DNA of 64,000 bases from Hamadaea tsunoensis DSM 44101 (GTDB taxonomy: Bacteria > Actinomycetota > Actinomycetes > Mycobacteriales > Micromonosporaceae): assembly GCF_000428945.1 (NCBI RefSeq), contig NZ_AUAX01000004.1, positions 124,001 through 188,000 on the forward strand. The letters run 5' to 3'. The notes beneath the pieces are model-generated. The model was not told where the DNA came from. It did no database searches and saw nothing but the letters and a program-made list of their open reading frames with translations. Made by a program: the position numbers and the translations under genes. Below, piece by piece: positions 42,847 to 51,049 of the stretch (the stretch's first letter is position 1; the number at the start of each line of letters is the position of its first letter).

Positions 42847-43719
42847 TCACGCGTGGGCGAGCAGTTCCCGGATTCGGGCGGCCACCAGCTCGGGCTGTTC
42901 GGCCTGGACGAGGTGTGCCGAGTCGACGCTCTCGTAGCGGCAGTCGGGCAGGGATTCGGCGTACCGGCGCTGGTGTTCGCGGGTGAGGGCGTTCTGGCGC
43001 TCGCGTCCCTTGGCCGGCTTCGCGGCCGAGAGCAGGATCGCCGGGCAGGCGGGCGGCTTCGGCGGATCCGCGCGGAACTGCGGAATCGCGGCGGCGACCG
43101 CCTGCATCTCGCGGCGGGTCTGCGCCGTCCCGGCCGGAGTGAAGTCCTCGGCCAGCATGGTCTCGTAGGTGTCGGCCGAGTAGTACGGCCGGACGTTCGC
43201 GCTGAACAGGCGGCCCAGCGGCCGGAACCGGCTGAGCGCCTGGCCCACCGCCAGCACCCGGTCGACCTGCTGGGTGGTCTTCGCCCACGCGACCTCGTCG
43301 TAGACCGGCGAGTTCTCCGGCAGCGTGTCGATCAGCAGCAGGCCGCGCAGGCGCGTACCGAGGCGTTCGGCGGCCCGGCGGGTGACCAGACCGCCCAGGC
43401 TGTGCGCCACCAGCACGAAGTCGCCCGGCACCACGGCGTCGACCAGGGCCACGAGGTCGTCGGCCATCCCGTCGACGGTCAGCGGTGTCGACAGGGGACC
43501 GGTGCGCACGCGGCCCGCCCGGTCGTAGGTGACCAGGTGGGCCTCGTCCGCCAGCAGCGGCAGCAACGGATCCCAGAAGGTGCGGCCGCAACCGGAGCCG
43601 GCCTCGAACACGACGTGCTTCCCGGCGCCGGGCTGTCCCGGGTCGCCGGTGCGGCCGGACTGTTCCACGTAGACGGTGCGGCCGTTGACGGGCAGCAGCT
43701 GCCCGGGCACCTCCCGCAT
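42847..43719 (-). CDS. Alpha/beta hydrolase
   Basis: A 290-aa alpha/beta-fold hydrolase. The nucleophile elbow is VAHSLGG (S107), the oxyanion region VVFEAGSG, and the catalytic His is probably in SAHLVQAEQP near the C-terminus. Members of this type are esterases, haloperoxidase-like enzymes or C-C hydrolases; the substrate is not evident. It converges on the AraC gene with a large hairpin between them. The spacer upstream contains an inverted repeat that may be an operator. Confidence 0.85.
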   Translation of the reverse strand: MREVPGQLLPVNGRTVYVEQSGRTGDPGQPGAGKHVVFEAGSGCGRTFWDPLLPLLADEAHLVTYDRAGRVRTGPLSTPLTVDGMADDLVALVDAVVPGDFVLVAHSLGGLVTRRAAERLGTRLRGLLLIDTLPENSPVYDEVAWAKTTQQVDRVLAVGQALSRFRPLGRLFSANVRPYYSADTYETMLAEDFTPAGTAQTRREMQAVAAAIPQFRADPPKPPACPAILLSAAKPAKGRERQNALTREHQRRYAESLPDCRYESVDSAHLVQAEQPELVAARIRELLAHA

Positions 43720-43732
43720 GCGATCTCCTCCG

Positions 43733-43775
43733 AACTAGTTTCAGATTCGATAATGGTATCGCATGTGAAATAGTT
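43733..43775. promoter_or_regulatory. Inverted repeat between hydrolase and histidine kinase genes
   Basis: AACTA-G-TTTCA (43733-43743) is repeated in inverse as TGAAATAGTT (43766-43775) around an AT-rich centre. It lies just upstream of the hydrolase ATG, whose GGAG box is at 43726-43730 on the minus strand. It could be an operator; no dedicated regulator is adjacent. Confidence 0.35.
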
Positions 43776-43858
43776 CCGCCACGCGGCTGGCGTCCACATC
43801 GGAGAATGGGGCGGCTGCGCGTACGCCGGTCATACTTTGGGCCGATCTGGCCGGGCAG

Positions 43859-45013
43859 GTGGCTTCGTACCATGGGCGTGTGCTGCTGCTCCGGTCCTTC
43901 TGGCGTGAACCCGCCCCCGAACCGCCCCCGGGCCGGCGGGTACGCGACCTCGCCCTGGCCGGCGTACTCCTGGCTCTGATCGCGCTGGAGGCGTGGCTGC
44001 GCACCGATCTCGCCCACCGCGCGGTGTCCGTGGTGGTGACGGCGGGCCTGGTCCCGACGCTGCTGTGGCGGCGCAGCCGGCCGGCGCTGACGGTGGCCGC
44101 GGCGTTCTCGATCAGCGCGCTGGTCCCGCTGCTCATCGACGGCGGCAAGGCGGAGATGTACGCGACGGCCTATCTGCTCCTGCTGCCCTTCAGCCTGTAC
44201 CGCTGGGGCTCGGGCCGGGCCATGGTGATCGGTTCCGGGCTCCTGCTCGCGAGTCTCGGGTTCTCGCTGGGAACCGGGCACGTCAGCCTGGGCGACAGCA
44301 TCGGCGGGGCGGCCGTGCTGACGGCCGTGTGCGCGCTGGGGGCGGCGCTGCGTTACCGCGGCCGGGCCCGCCAGCGTGAGCTGGACCGGATGAAGCTGCT
44401 GGAACGCGAGAACCTGGCCCGTGACCTGCACGACACGGTGGCGCACCACGTGTCGGCGATGGCGATCCGGGCGCAGGCGGGCCAGGCGGTGGCGGCGACC
44501 CGGCCCGAGGCGGCCGTCGAGGCGCTGCGGCTCATCGAGGCGGAGGCGACCCGCGCGCTGGCCGAACTGCGTTCGATGGTCCGCGTGCTGCGCCGTGACG
44601 AACCGGCCGACCTGTCGCCGCAGCCCCGGATCCGCGACCTGGAGCGGCTCGCCGGCCGGTTCGGGTCGGGGCCGGAGGTGCGGGTGCGGCTCGACGGCGA
44701 CCTGGCCGACCTGCCGTCCGCTGTGGACACGGCCGTCTACCGGCTGGTCCAGGAGTCGCTGACCAACGCGCGCCGCCACGCGCGGCACGCCACCCGGGTC
44801 ACGGTGAGCGTGACCGCAGCCGAGGACGAGGTACGCCTGCGCGTCAGCGACGACGGTGAGATCGTCCCCGGCCGGCGCGCGGAGCCCGGCTACGGACTGG
44901 TCGGCATGCACGAGCGGGCGAACCTGCTCGGCGGCGTCTGCACGGCCGGGCCGGGCCCGGAGCGCGGCTGGCTCGTGACCGCCGCGCTGCCCAGGAAGGC
45001 GCCCGCCGCATGA
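43859..45013 (+). CDS. Sensor histidine kinase (HisKA_3 type)
   Basis: A 384-aa membrane histidine kinase of the NarL/DesK-like class. Four to six membrane segments occupy about residues 30-165 (DLALAGVLLALIALEAWL, AVVMTAGLV-like regions). The dimerisation/phosphoacceptor helix is RENLARDLHDTVAHHVSAMA, with the His of LHD. The C-terminal ATPase domain shows VYRLVQESLTNARRHA and GYGLVGMHERA. The start is uncertain: GTG at 43859 is used, and a GTG at 43880 is possible. It overlaps the response-regulator gene by 4 bp, so the two form a two-component system. Confidence 0.88.
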   Translation: MASYHGRVLLLRSFWREPAPEPPPGRRVRDLALAGVLLALIALEAWLRTDLAHRAVSVVVTAGLVPTLLWRRSRPALTVAAAFSISALVPLLIDGGKAEMYATAYLLLLPFSLYRWGSGRAMVIGSGLLLASLGFSLGTGHVSLGDSIGGAAVLTAVCALGAALRYRGRARQRELDRMKLLERENLARDLHDTVAHHVSAMAIRAQAGQAVAATRPEAAVEALRLIEAEATRALAELRSMVRVLRRDEPADLSPQPRIRDLERLAGRFGSGPEVRVRLDGDLADLPSAVDTAVYRLVQESLTNARRHARHATRVTVSVTAAEDEVRLRVSDDGEIVPGRRAEPGYGLVGMHERANLLGGVCTAGPGPERGWLVTAALPRKAPAA

Positions 45014-45675
45014 CCGGCGTGGTACGCGTGGTGGTGGCCGACGACCAGGAGATCGTGCGGACCGGCCTGGTGATGATCCTCAACGCGCAGCCGGGCATCG
45101 AGGTGGTCGGCGAGGCGGCCGACGGTCTGCGGCTCGTCGAACTCGCCCTGGAGGTCCGGCCCGACGTGTGCCTCGTCGACATCCGGATGCCGGGCGTCGA
45201 CGGCATCGAGGCCACCCGCCGGCTGAACGCGTCGGCGCAGCCGCCCGCGGTCGTGGTGATCACGACGTTCGATCTGGACGAGTACGTCTACGCCGCGCTG
45301 CGCGCCGGCGCCCGCGGCTTCCTGCTCAAGGACGCCGGTCCCGCGCTGCTCGCCCAGGCCGTGCACGCCGCGGCCGGCGGCGACGCGCTCATCGCGCCGA
45401 ACGTGACGACGCGGCTGCTGCGGGCGTTCGCCGAGGCGGCCCCCGGTACACCGGCACGCCAGCCCATCGAGCCCCTGACCGACCGGGAGGAGCAGATCCT
45501 GCTCGAGGTGGCCCGGGGCCGGACGAACCAGGAGATCGGCGCCGACCTGTACATCAGCCTCAGCACCGTGAAGACCCACATCGCGAGCCTGATGGGGAAG
45601 CTCGGCGCCCGCAACCGGGTGGAGGTCGCGATCTGGGCGTACGAGACGGGCCGGGTCCGCGCCGCGGAACGGTGA
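45010..45675 (+). CDS. NarL/LuxR-family response regulator
   Basis: A 221-aa response regulator, coupled to the histidine kinase gene by an ATGA overlap. The receiver has the phosphorylatable Asp in CLVDIRMPG, the acidic pair in VVADDQE and the switch Lys in LLKDAG. The C-terminal LuxR-type helix-turn-helix reads TDREEQILLEVARGRTNQEI and STVKTHIASLMGKL. The DUF2306 membrane protein downstream, 105 bp away on the same strand, is a possible target. Confidence 0.92.
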   Translation: MTGVVRVVVADDQEIVRTGLVMILNAQPGIEVVGEAADGLRLVELALEVRPDVCLVDIRMPGVDGIEATRRLNASAQPPAVVVITTFDLDEYVYAALRAGARGFLLKDAGPALLAQAVHAAAGGDALIAPNVTTRLLRAFAEAAPGTPARQPIEPLTDREEQILLEVARGRTNQEIGADLYISLSTVKTHIASLMGKLGARNRVEVAIWAYETGRVRAAER

Positions 45676-45780
45676 GGTGCGCGGCCGGCCGAAAGTACGC
45701 CCGATTCCGCCCTACCGCGAAGCCGCGACGCGGGCCTGCGGAACGATGAAGCGGACGGCTGCGGTCGCGACGATCGAAGC

Positions 45781-46434
45781 ATGACGCGACCCACCTCCAC
45801 TACCCGGCGCCAGTGGCTGATCCCGGCCGGACTGGTCCTGTTCTCCCTGGTTCCCATGGCCGGCGGCGCCGTACGCGTCGCCTCGCTCGTGAGCGGCGCC
45901 GAGGTGACGCGGGAGAACGCGCGGTTCTTCGACGCGCCCGTCCCGGTGCTGGTCCACATCTTCGGTGCCGCGGTCTTCGCGCTGCTCGGCGCCTTCCAGT
46001 TCGTCCCGGGCCTGCGCCGGGGCGGCCGGGGCTGGCACCGCGTGGCCGGCCGGGTGACCGTGGTCGCCGGACTGGCGGTCGGCCTGTCCGGCCTCTGGAT
46101 GACGGTCTTCTACCCGGACGCGCCCGGCGACGGGCTGCCGGTGCGGGTGATCCGGCTGTTCGTGAGCGTCGGCATGCTCGTCTCGATCGTGCTGGCCTTC
46201 CTCGCGATCCGCCGCCGCGAGGTGCGTACGCACCGGGCGTGGATGATGCGCGGCTACGCCCTGGCGATGGGCGCCGGTACGCAGGTCTTCACGCACGTCC
46301 CCTACGCGCTGCTGGTCGGGGTTCCGACGCACAACGTCCGGGCCGTCCTGATGGCGGCCGGCTGGGTGATCAACATCGCCTTCGTCGAGTGGATCCTCCG
46401 CCGTCCGAGAGCCCGCCACCTCGTTCCCGCCTGA
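45781..46434 (+). CDS. DUF2306 family membrane protein
   Basis: A 217-aa integral membrane protein with about six helices. Conserved His residues (VHIFGAAVFALLGAFQF, RGWHRVAGR, VRTHRAWMMRGYALA) match the DUF2306 family, whose helices and histidines recall haem-binding membrane proteins. It follows a two-component system on the same strand and may be its target. The biochemical function of the family is not established. Confidence 0.8.
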   Translation: MTRPTSTTRRQWLIPAGLVLFSLVPMAGGAVRVASLVSGAEVTRENARFFDAPVPVLVHIFGAAVFALLGAFQFVPGLRRGGRGWHRVAGRVTVVAGLAVGLSGLWMTVFYPDAPGDGLPVRVIRLFVSVGMLVSIVLAFLAIRRREVRTHRAWMMRGYALAMGAGTQVFTHVPYALLVGVPTHNVRAVLMAAGWVINIAFVEWILRRPRARHLVPA

Positions 46435-46464
46435 TCCCCGGCCCACCATGGGTCCGCCTCCCCG

Positions 46465-46983
46465 TCAGTCAGGGGCGCGCCGCCAGAACTGGCGTGGGGC
46501 GTACCCCTCGCGGCGCAGCCAGTGCTCGGTGTAGACGATCCGCTCCGCCGCCACCACCACGAGGGTGTCGGCGGGCGGCTCGGTCAGCGGCCGCCCGCGT
46601 TCGGCGTGCTCGTTCTCCCACCGGAACGCCGGCCAGTAGCGGGCGCGCCGGGGGTCCTCGGGGCCGAGGACCAGGGCGGTCCCGAACAGCTGGGCGCCGC
46701 GGCTGCTCGCCAGCCCGACCAGCGGCGCGAAGACGCCGACGGACACACGTGGATCGGCGGCGAGGTTGCGCATCTTCGGCGACCGGGGACTGGCGGTGAA
46801 CATGACCGCGAACCCGAGCGACGAATAGCGCACCGGTGTCGCAAGTGGACCGTCGGGGCCCGCCGTCGCGAGGACGCACATGTTCTGCGAGGCCAGGAGC
46901 TGGAGGATCCGCTCCTCCAGCCGCTCGCGGTCGAGGCGCTTCGCCGGTGCCGGATCGGCGAGCCAGGGGTTCGACGGCTCCAC
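46465..46983 (-). CDS. Pyridoxamine 5'-phosphate oxidase-like flavin split-barrel protein
   Basis: A 172-aa protein with the FMN-binding split-barrel fold. The start of the fold (ILQLLASQNMCVLATAGPDG) and the strand pattern VRYSSLGFAVMFTASPRSPK are typical of general-stress or F420/FMN-binding PPOX-like proteins. It converges on the DUF2306 gene with 30 bp between stops. The substrate is unknown; possible roles are flavin or F420-dependent reduction, or haem-related binding. Confidence 0.8.
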   Translation of the reverse strand: MEPSNPWLADPAPAKRLDRERLEERILQLLASQNMCVLATAGPDGPLATPVRYSSLGFAVMFTASPRSPKMRNLAADPRVSVGVFAPLVGLASSRGAQLFGTALVLGPEDPRRARYWPAFRWENEHAERGRPLTEPPADTLVVVAAERIVYTEHWLRREGYAPRQFWRRAPD

Positions 46984-46994
46984 GGCCGCCCAGC

Positions 46995-47576
46995 CTAGAC
47001 GGCGGCGCGGGCGCGCATCGCGAGGAGTGCGTCGATCTCGCCCACGTGCCCGAAGCTGCCCTGCAGGACCGGTGCGAGCCAGCTGTACCGGCTGCGCTCG
47101 CCACCCAGCCCCGGCGCGGCCTCGTTCAGCTGGTCGGGGGCCAGCGCGCCGAGTTCCTTCGCCAGGCTCCGGACGACCTCCTCGAAGTAGGCGAGGAGCT
47201 GGTCGGCGGGCAGGAACGGCACCTCGGCGACCTCCTCGGCGGTATAGCCGGTGACGACGCCGAATCCCTGGAACCCGTGCCCGCTCGGGTCATAGCCCGT
47301 ACGCGCCGCCCACCCGTCGCTGTGCCACAGCTCGCCGGCGACGGGCAGGCCGCGCCAGGCCCGCTGGGTCAGCAGATCGAGCCAGCGGGTGAAATGCCAC
47401 AGCGTCAGCCCGACACTGTTGCCCCCGGGATCGGGCCGGTACGCGACCGCGTCGTCGGGAAGATCGGTGAAGCGTCGGCGTACGGCGGTGGCGAGGTCGG
47501 CCAGCCAGGTCGACAGGAGGTCCACAGTGGTGTCGGGGGTGGCGTCGGCGGTGCCGCGCCCGGTCTCATCGGTCAC
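46995..47576 (-). CDS. DinB/DUF664-family protein
   Basis: A 193-aa four-helix-bundle protein of the DinB/DUF664 type. The likely metal-binding histidines are in TLWHFTRWLD and GSFGHVGEIDAL. The GTG start (47574-47576) overlaps the stop of the TetR gene by 4 bp, and its stop is 11 nt from the PPOX-like gene. Thiol-dependent transferases (mycothiol or bacillithiol S-transferases) share this fold, so detoxification under TetR control is a reasonable idea but not demonstrated. Confidence 0.82.
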   Translation of the reverse strand: MTDETGRGTADATPDTTVDLLSTWLADLATAVRRRFTDLPDDAVAYRPDPGGNSVGLTLWHFTRWLDLLTQRAWRGLPVAGELWHSDGWAARTGYDPSGHGFQGFGVVTGYTAEEVAEVPFLPADQLLAYFEEVVRSLAKELGALAPDQLNEAAPGLGGERSRYSWLAPVLQGSFGHVGEIDALLAMRARAAV

Positions 47577-48148
47577 GATGCGCCCTTCTCGGTCATGATG
47601 AGGATTTCGGCGGCGGCCCGGGCGTCCTGGGCCGGCTGCGGTCCGGGATCGACGAGCGCGGTGGCGACCACGCCCTCCAGCAGCACCTTGATCTGCCGGG
47701 CGAGCCGCTGCGGATCGCGTACGCCCAGCCGGCTCGTCCGCTCGGTGAGGAAGTCGAGCAGCCGCTGCTTGTGGCGGCTGGCGACCGGCCGCGCGGGATG
47801 GGCCGGGTCGGGCAGGTCGGCGGCGGCGTTGACGAAGACGCACCCCCGGTACGCCGGCCGGGCCGCGTCCTCGCCGATGAGGTCGAACAGCGCCAGCAGC
47901 TGGCCTTCGGGGTCCTCGGCGCGGGCCGCGACGGCTGCCGACACTCGCTCGTGCCAGGTCGTGCTGTTGGCCGAGAGCGCCTCGGCGACGAGTGCGTCCT
48001 TGCTCGCGAAATGCTGGTAGAGCGTGCGTTTGGTGGTGCCGGCGCGGTCGGCGATGGCGTCCACGCCGACCGCGTTCACGCCGTGCGCGGCGATCAGGTC
48101 GACGGCACTGGCCAACAGGGAGCTGCGGGCGGTTCCTCGGGGTACCAC
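47573..48148 (-). CDS. TetR-family transcriptional regulator
   Basis: A 191-aa TetR repressor. The N-terminal HTH reads LLASAVDLIAAHGVNAVGVD and AIADRAGTTKRTLYQHFASK. The C-terminal half is the helical ligand domain with GCVFVNAAADL, as in TetR_C_33-like regulators. The GTG at 48148 is chosen because it starts ten residues before the HTH; the frame extends to 48268 through the operator. It is divergent from an MFS transporter gene, with a palindrome TATACCGGTCGGTGTA in the spacer. Confidence 0.88.
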   Translation of the reverse strand: MVPRGTARSSLLASAVDLIAAHGVNAVGVDAIADRAGTTKRTLYQHFASKDALVAEALSANSTTWHERVSAAVAARAEDPEGQLLALFDLIGEDAARPAYRGCVFVNAAADLPDPAHPARPVASRHKQRLLDFLTERTSRLGVRDPQRLARQIKVLLEGVVATALVDPGPQPAQDARAAAEILIMTEKGAS

Positions 48149-48158
48149 GCCTAATACA

Positions 48159-48174
48159 TATACCGGTCGGTGTA
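48159..48174. promoter_or_regulatory. TetR operator candidate (TATACCGGTCGGTGTA)
   Basis: The arms TA-(T/C)-ACCG and CGGT-(G/A)-TA form an imperfect palindrome of the ACCG/CGGT kind used by many TetR proteins. It lies 11 bp from the TetR start and 20 bp before the -35 box of the divergent MFS gene. Confidence 0.6.
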
Positions 48175-48193
48175 CTTCGTGGCAAGACCGTTC

Positions 48194-48222
48194 TTGACAC
48201 CACGCGGGCGACCGCTCATAGT
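48194..48222 (+). promoter_or_regulatory. Promoter of the MFS gene (TTGACA-N17-CATAGT)
   Basis: A perfect -35 box (48194-48199) and a -10-like CATAGT (48217-48222) are spaced 17 nt. The predicted start is about 48229, giving a 24-nt leader with GGGAGAG before the ATG at 48253. Confidence 0.65.
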
Positions 48223-48252
48223 CCCCCTCGATTCGATCTTCGGGAGAGTGCG

Positions 48253-49431
48253 ATGCGTCTACGGGCACCGGTGCTGTCGGCGTACGCCACCTTCATCCTC
48301 GTCGGCGTCAGCGCGGGCACGACCGGCGTCGTCCTCGCCGCGCAGATCCGCGACTACGGCGTCGATCCGGCCCTGCTGGGCCTCACGTTCATCACCAACT
48401 CCGCCGGCTTCGTCCTCGCCGGGCTGTCCACCGGCGCCCTGCTGCACCGGTTCGGCCTGCGGCTGACCATGGCCCTCAGCGGTGTCGCGTACGTGCTGGC
48501 CGGCCTCTACATCGCCAGCCGGCCCGCGCTCGCCGGGCTCATCCTCGTCCAGCTCGGCATCGGGTACGCGACCGGCATCATGGAGTCGGCGCTCAACGCG
48601 TACCTGACCGAGCTGCCGGACGCGCCGACGCTCATCAACCGGCTGCACGCCTTCTTCGGCGTCGGCGCGCTCCTCGGCCCGATCCTGGCCGCCCAACTCG
48701 TCGCGGCCGCCTCCTGGATGCTCGCCTGGCTCGTCCTCGCCCTGATCGGCGCGGGCTTCCTCGTCGCGTACCTGGTGGTGTTCCCGCGTACGCGCCCGCA
48801 GGACAGCCCGCCGCCGGGCGGCCAGCTCCGGGCCGCCCTGAGCGGCCGCGGCGTCCTGCTCGGCACGGGCCTGCTGGCCGTCTACGTCGGACTCGAACTG
48901 GGGATCGGCAACTGGGCGTACACCTACCTGACCGAGTACCGCGGACTGCCCGCCCTCCTCGCCGGGTACGCGGTCAGCGGCTACTGGCTCGGCCTGACCC
49001 TCGGCCGCTTCCTCATCAACCCCTTCGCCGTCCGGATCGGCGCCACGACCACCACCACGATGTACGCGTGCTTCGGCGGCGTACTCGTGACGATCGTCCT
49101 CGCGTGGATGTCGCCGAGCGCGGCGCTGACGAGCGCGGCGCTGATCCCGCTGGGCTTCTTCCTCGGCCCGATCTTCCCGACCACGATGGCGATCGCGCCG
49201 CAGCTGACCACGCCCCGCCTCGTGCCGACGGCGATCGGCGTCATGAACGCGGGCTCCCTCGTCGGCGGCGCGGCGTTGCCCTGGCTCGCGGGCACGGTGA
49301 CCCAGGAGGTCGGGCTGTGGACGCTGCTGCCGTTCGCCGCGATCCTCGGCATCGGCCAGCTCGTGGTCTGGCTGCCGATCGCGACGCTGATCCGGCGCCC
49401 AGCCCCCGAACCCGTCCCCACCGAATCCTGA
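48253..49431 (+). CDS. MFS transporter (fucose-permease-like fold branch)
   Basis: A 392-aa twelve-helix transporter. The N-terminal helices (FILVGVSAGTTGVVLAAQI, LTFITNSAGFVLAGLSTG) and RFGLRLTM loop, with YATGIMESALNAYLTEL, recall the FHS/FucP-like branch, which includes sugar and metabolite transporters. It is divergent from the TetR gene and has a good promoter in the shared spacer, so TetR control is likely. The direction and substrate of transport cannot be told. Confidence 0.85.
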   Translation: MRLRAPVLSAYATFILVGVSAGTTGVVLAAQIRDYGVDPALLGLTFITNSAGFVLAGLSTGALLHRFGLRLTMALSGVAYVLAGLYIASRPALAGLILVQLGIGYATGIMESALNAYLTELPDAPTLINRLHAFFGVGALLGPILAAQLVAAASWMLAWLVLALIGAGFLVAYLVVFPRTRPQDSPPPGGQLRAALSGRGVLLGTGLLAVYVGLELGIGNWAYTYLTEYRGLPALLAGYAVSGYWLGLTLGRFLINPFAVRIGATTTTTMYACFGGVLVTIVLAWMSPSAALTSAALIPLGFFLGPIFPTTMAIAPQLTTPRLVPTAIGVMNAGSLVGGAALPWLAGTVTQEVGLWTLLPFAAILGIGQLVVWLPIATLIRRPAPEPVPTES

Positions 49432-49433
49432 AC

Positions 49434-49853
49434 CTACCCGCTCCGCCGCTTCCGTTGCGCGGCTTCGCCTTCGGCCGTGCGGAGCAGGTGGGCGAGCGGC
49501 AGGTCGCCGGCGAGATCGGCGGCGGCGAGCACCGGTGTGCCCAGCGCCTCGTACAGCCGCCGCCGGCGATAGGCGTCGAGTTCGTTGGCGAAGACCACCC
49601 CGTCGACATCTCTGTCGACGCATGCGGCAGCGATCTCCCGCACCTTTCCCGGCCCGACGACGAACCGGCGCGACAACGGCCGGCCCATCAGGCGTACGCC
49701 GCCGTGGGAAACCCCGCGCCGCTGCACGAACCGGCCCACCACCCGGCCGCCCAGGACCTCGACGCGCGCGGCGAGCTCGTCGAGCCGGTCTGCGTAGTCG
49801 CGATCCTTGGCGGAGAACAGCCCCGCCAAGAGGACGGCCGGGGAAATGGTCAT
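49434..49853 (-). CDS. Stand-alone HflX N-terminal domain protein
   Basis: A 139-aa protein that matches only the N-terminal domain of the ribosome-associated GTPase HflX. Readable parts are LAARVEVLGGRVVGRFVQRR, FVVGPGKVREIAAAC, DGVVFANELDAYRRRRLYEAL and GTPVLAAADL. The GTPase domain with its P-loop is absent, both in this gene and in the adjacent frames. The gene converges on the MFS gene with 2 bp between stops and is 25 bp from the epimerase gene. It may be a regulator that competes for the same site on the ribosome or with full-length HflX. A truncated relic is the alternative. Confidence 0.75.
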   Translation of the reverse strand: MTISPAVLLAGLFSAKDRDYADRLDELAARVEVLGGRVVGRFVQRRGVSHGGVRLMGRPLSRRFVVGPGKVREIAAACVDRDVDGVVFANELDAYRRRRLYEALGTPVLAAADLAGDLPLAHLLRTAEGEAAQRKRRSG

Positions 49854-49878
49854 GCGTCGTCCGCCATCAGTTTGATCA

Positions 49879-50796
49879 TTAGAGGCCCGCCCGGAAGCCC
49901 TCCCGCCACGTCGGATAGCGGAGCTGCCAGCCGAGGTCCCGCTTCGCCTTCGCGTTGGAGAACCCGCGCCCCTCGGTCATCATGATCACCGCCACTTCCC
50001 CGGCCAGCATCCGCGCCAGCCACGCCGGTACGCGCATCGGCGGCTTCGCCCCCGCACACTTGGCCAGGTACGGCAGCCACTCCGCGGCCGGGGCCGGTTC
50101 GTCGTCGACGATGTTGAACACGCCCTTCGCGTGCTGCTCGACCGCGAGCACGGTCGCGGCGGCCGCGTCGTCGAGGTGGATCCAGGACGAGTACCCCGTT
50201 CCCTTGCCCACCAACGGGAACTGCCGCCGGCGGATCAGCTCGACCTGGTCGTCGGTGGCGCCCGGCCCGTAGAGACCGCCGTAGCGCAGGACCGCACCGC
50301 CGGCGCGTACGACGGCCTCTTCGAGATGGTGGATCGCGACCCATTGCGGATGCGCGGCGGTGCCGTCGGCCGGATCGAGCGGATCCTCCTCGGTCTTCAC
50401 CCACCCGCCGCTGCGCCGGCCGTTCCAGTTCGCGTAGCTCTGCGCGACGAAGATCCCCACGCCTGTCGCCTCGGCGGCGGCCAGCAGGTGATCCGTGCCC
50501 TCGGTCCGCAGCCGGTTGGTGGCCGCGAACCAGCGGTCGATGTGCTTGATGTCCGGGTTGCCGGAGATCGCCGTCATCTGATGCACGATCGCGTCCGGCC
50601 GGGCGTTGGCGACCGCCGCTGCGACCGAGGCCGCGTCCAGGCCGTCCATCACCACCGCCCGCGCACCGGTGCCGCGCAGCACGTCCAGCTTCGCGGCGTT
50701 CGTCGTCGTCGCGGTCACGTCATGGCCGCGCGCGATCAGCTGCGGGATCAGGCGACGGCCCACGACGCCGGTTCCGCCGGCCAGGAAGACTCTCAT
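49879..50796 (-). CDS. NAD-dependent epimerase/dehydratase (atypical/extended SDR)
   Basis: A 305-aa extended SDR protein. The N-terminal nucleotide motif is FLAGGTGVVGRRL, and the central region reads FVAQSYANW with VLRYGGLYGPG. The usual catalytic Y-x-x-x-K is not clearly conserved (the region reads IHHLEEAVV), so it may be an atypical SDR such as an NmrA-like or NAD-binding sensor. GGAG precedes the ATG at 50794-50796. It precedes the HflX-like gene on the same strand. Confidence 0.82.
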   Translation of the reverse strand: MRVFLAGGTGVVGRRLIPQLIARGHDVTATTTNAAKLDVLRGTGARAVVMDGLDAASVAAAVANARPDAIVHQMTAISGNPDIKHIDRWFAATNRLRTEGTDHLLAAAEATGVGIFVAQSYANWNGRRSGGWVKTEEDPLDPADGTAAHPQWVAIHHLEEAVVRAGGAVLRYGGLYGPGATDDQVELIRRRQFPLVGKGTGYSSWIHLDDAAAATVLAVEQHAKGVFNIVDDEPAPAAEWLPYLAKCAGAKPPMRVPAWLARMLAGEVAVIMMTEGRGFSNAKAKRDLGWQLRYPTWREGFRAGL

Positions 50797-51049
50797 CTCG
50801 TACTCCTCGTTGTCGGTTCGGTCCACGAGACGAGGCGGTCACGCATCCTGTGACATGTTTTCGGGATCTTTTCCCAGCGAGGTCTTCAACGCACGAATCT
50901 CTGTTATCGGCGGACCCCCGGTGACGTCTACCAACCGTCCGCCTGCCGACCGCAGGCGCGATCCGTCGATCAACAACCACGCAGTCGCCCTGTCCGCCCT
51001 GGCGAGCGTCATGCCATGCGGCCGGCTCGGGCGGCGGGGAAGGTCACGC

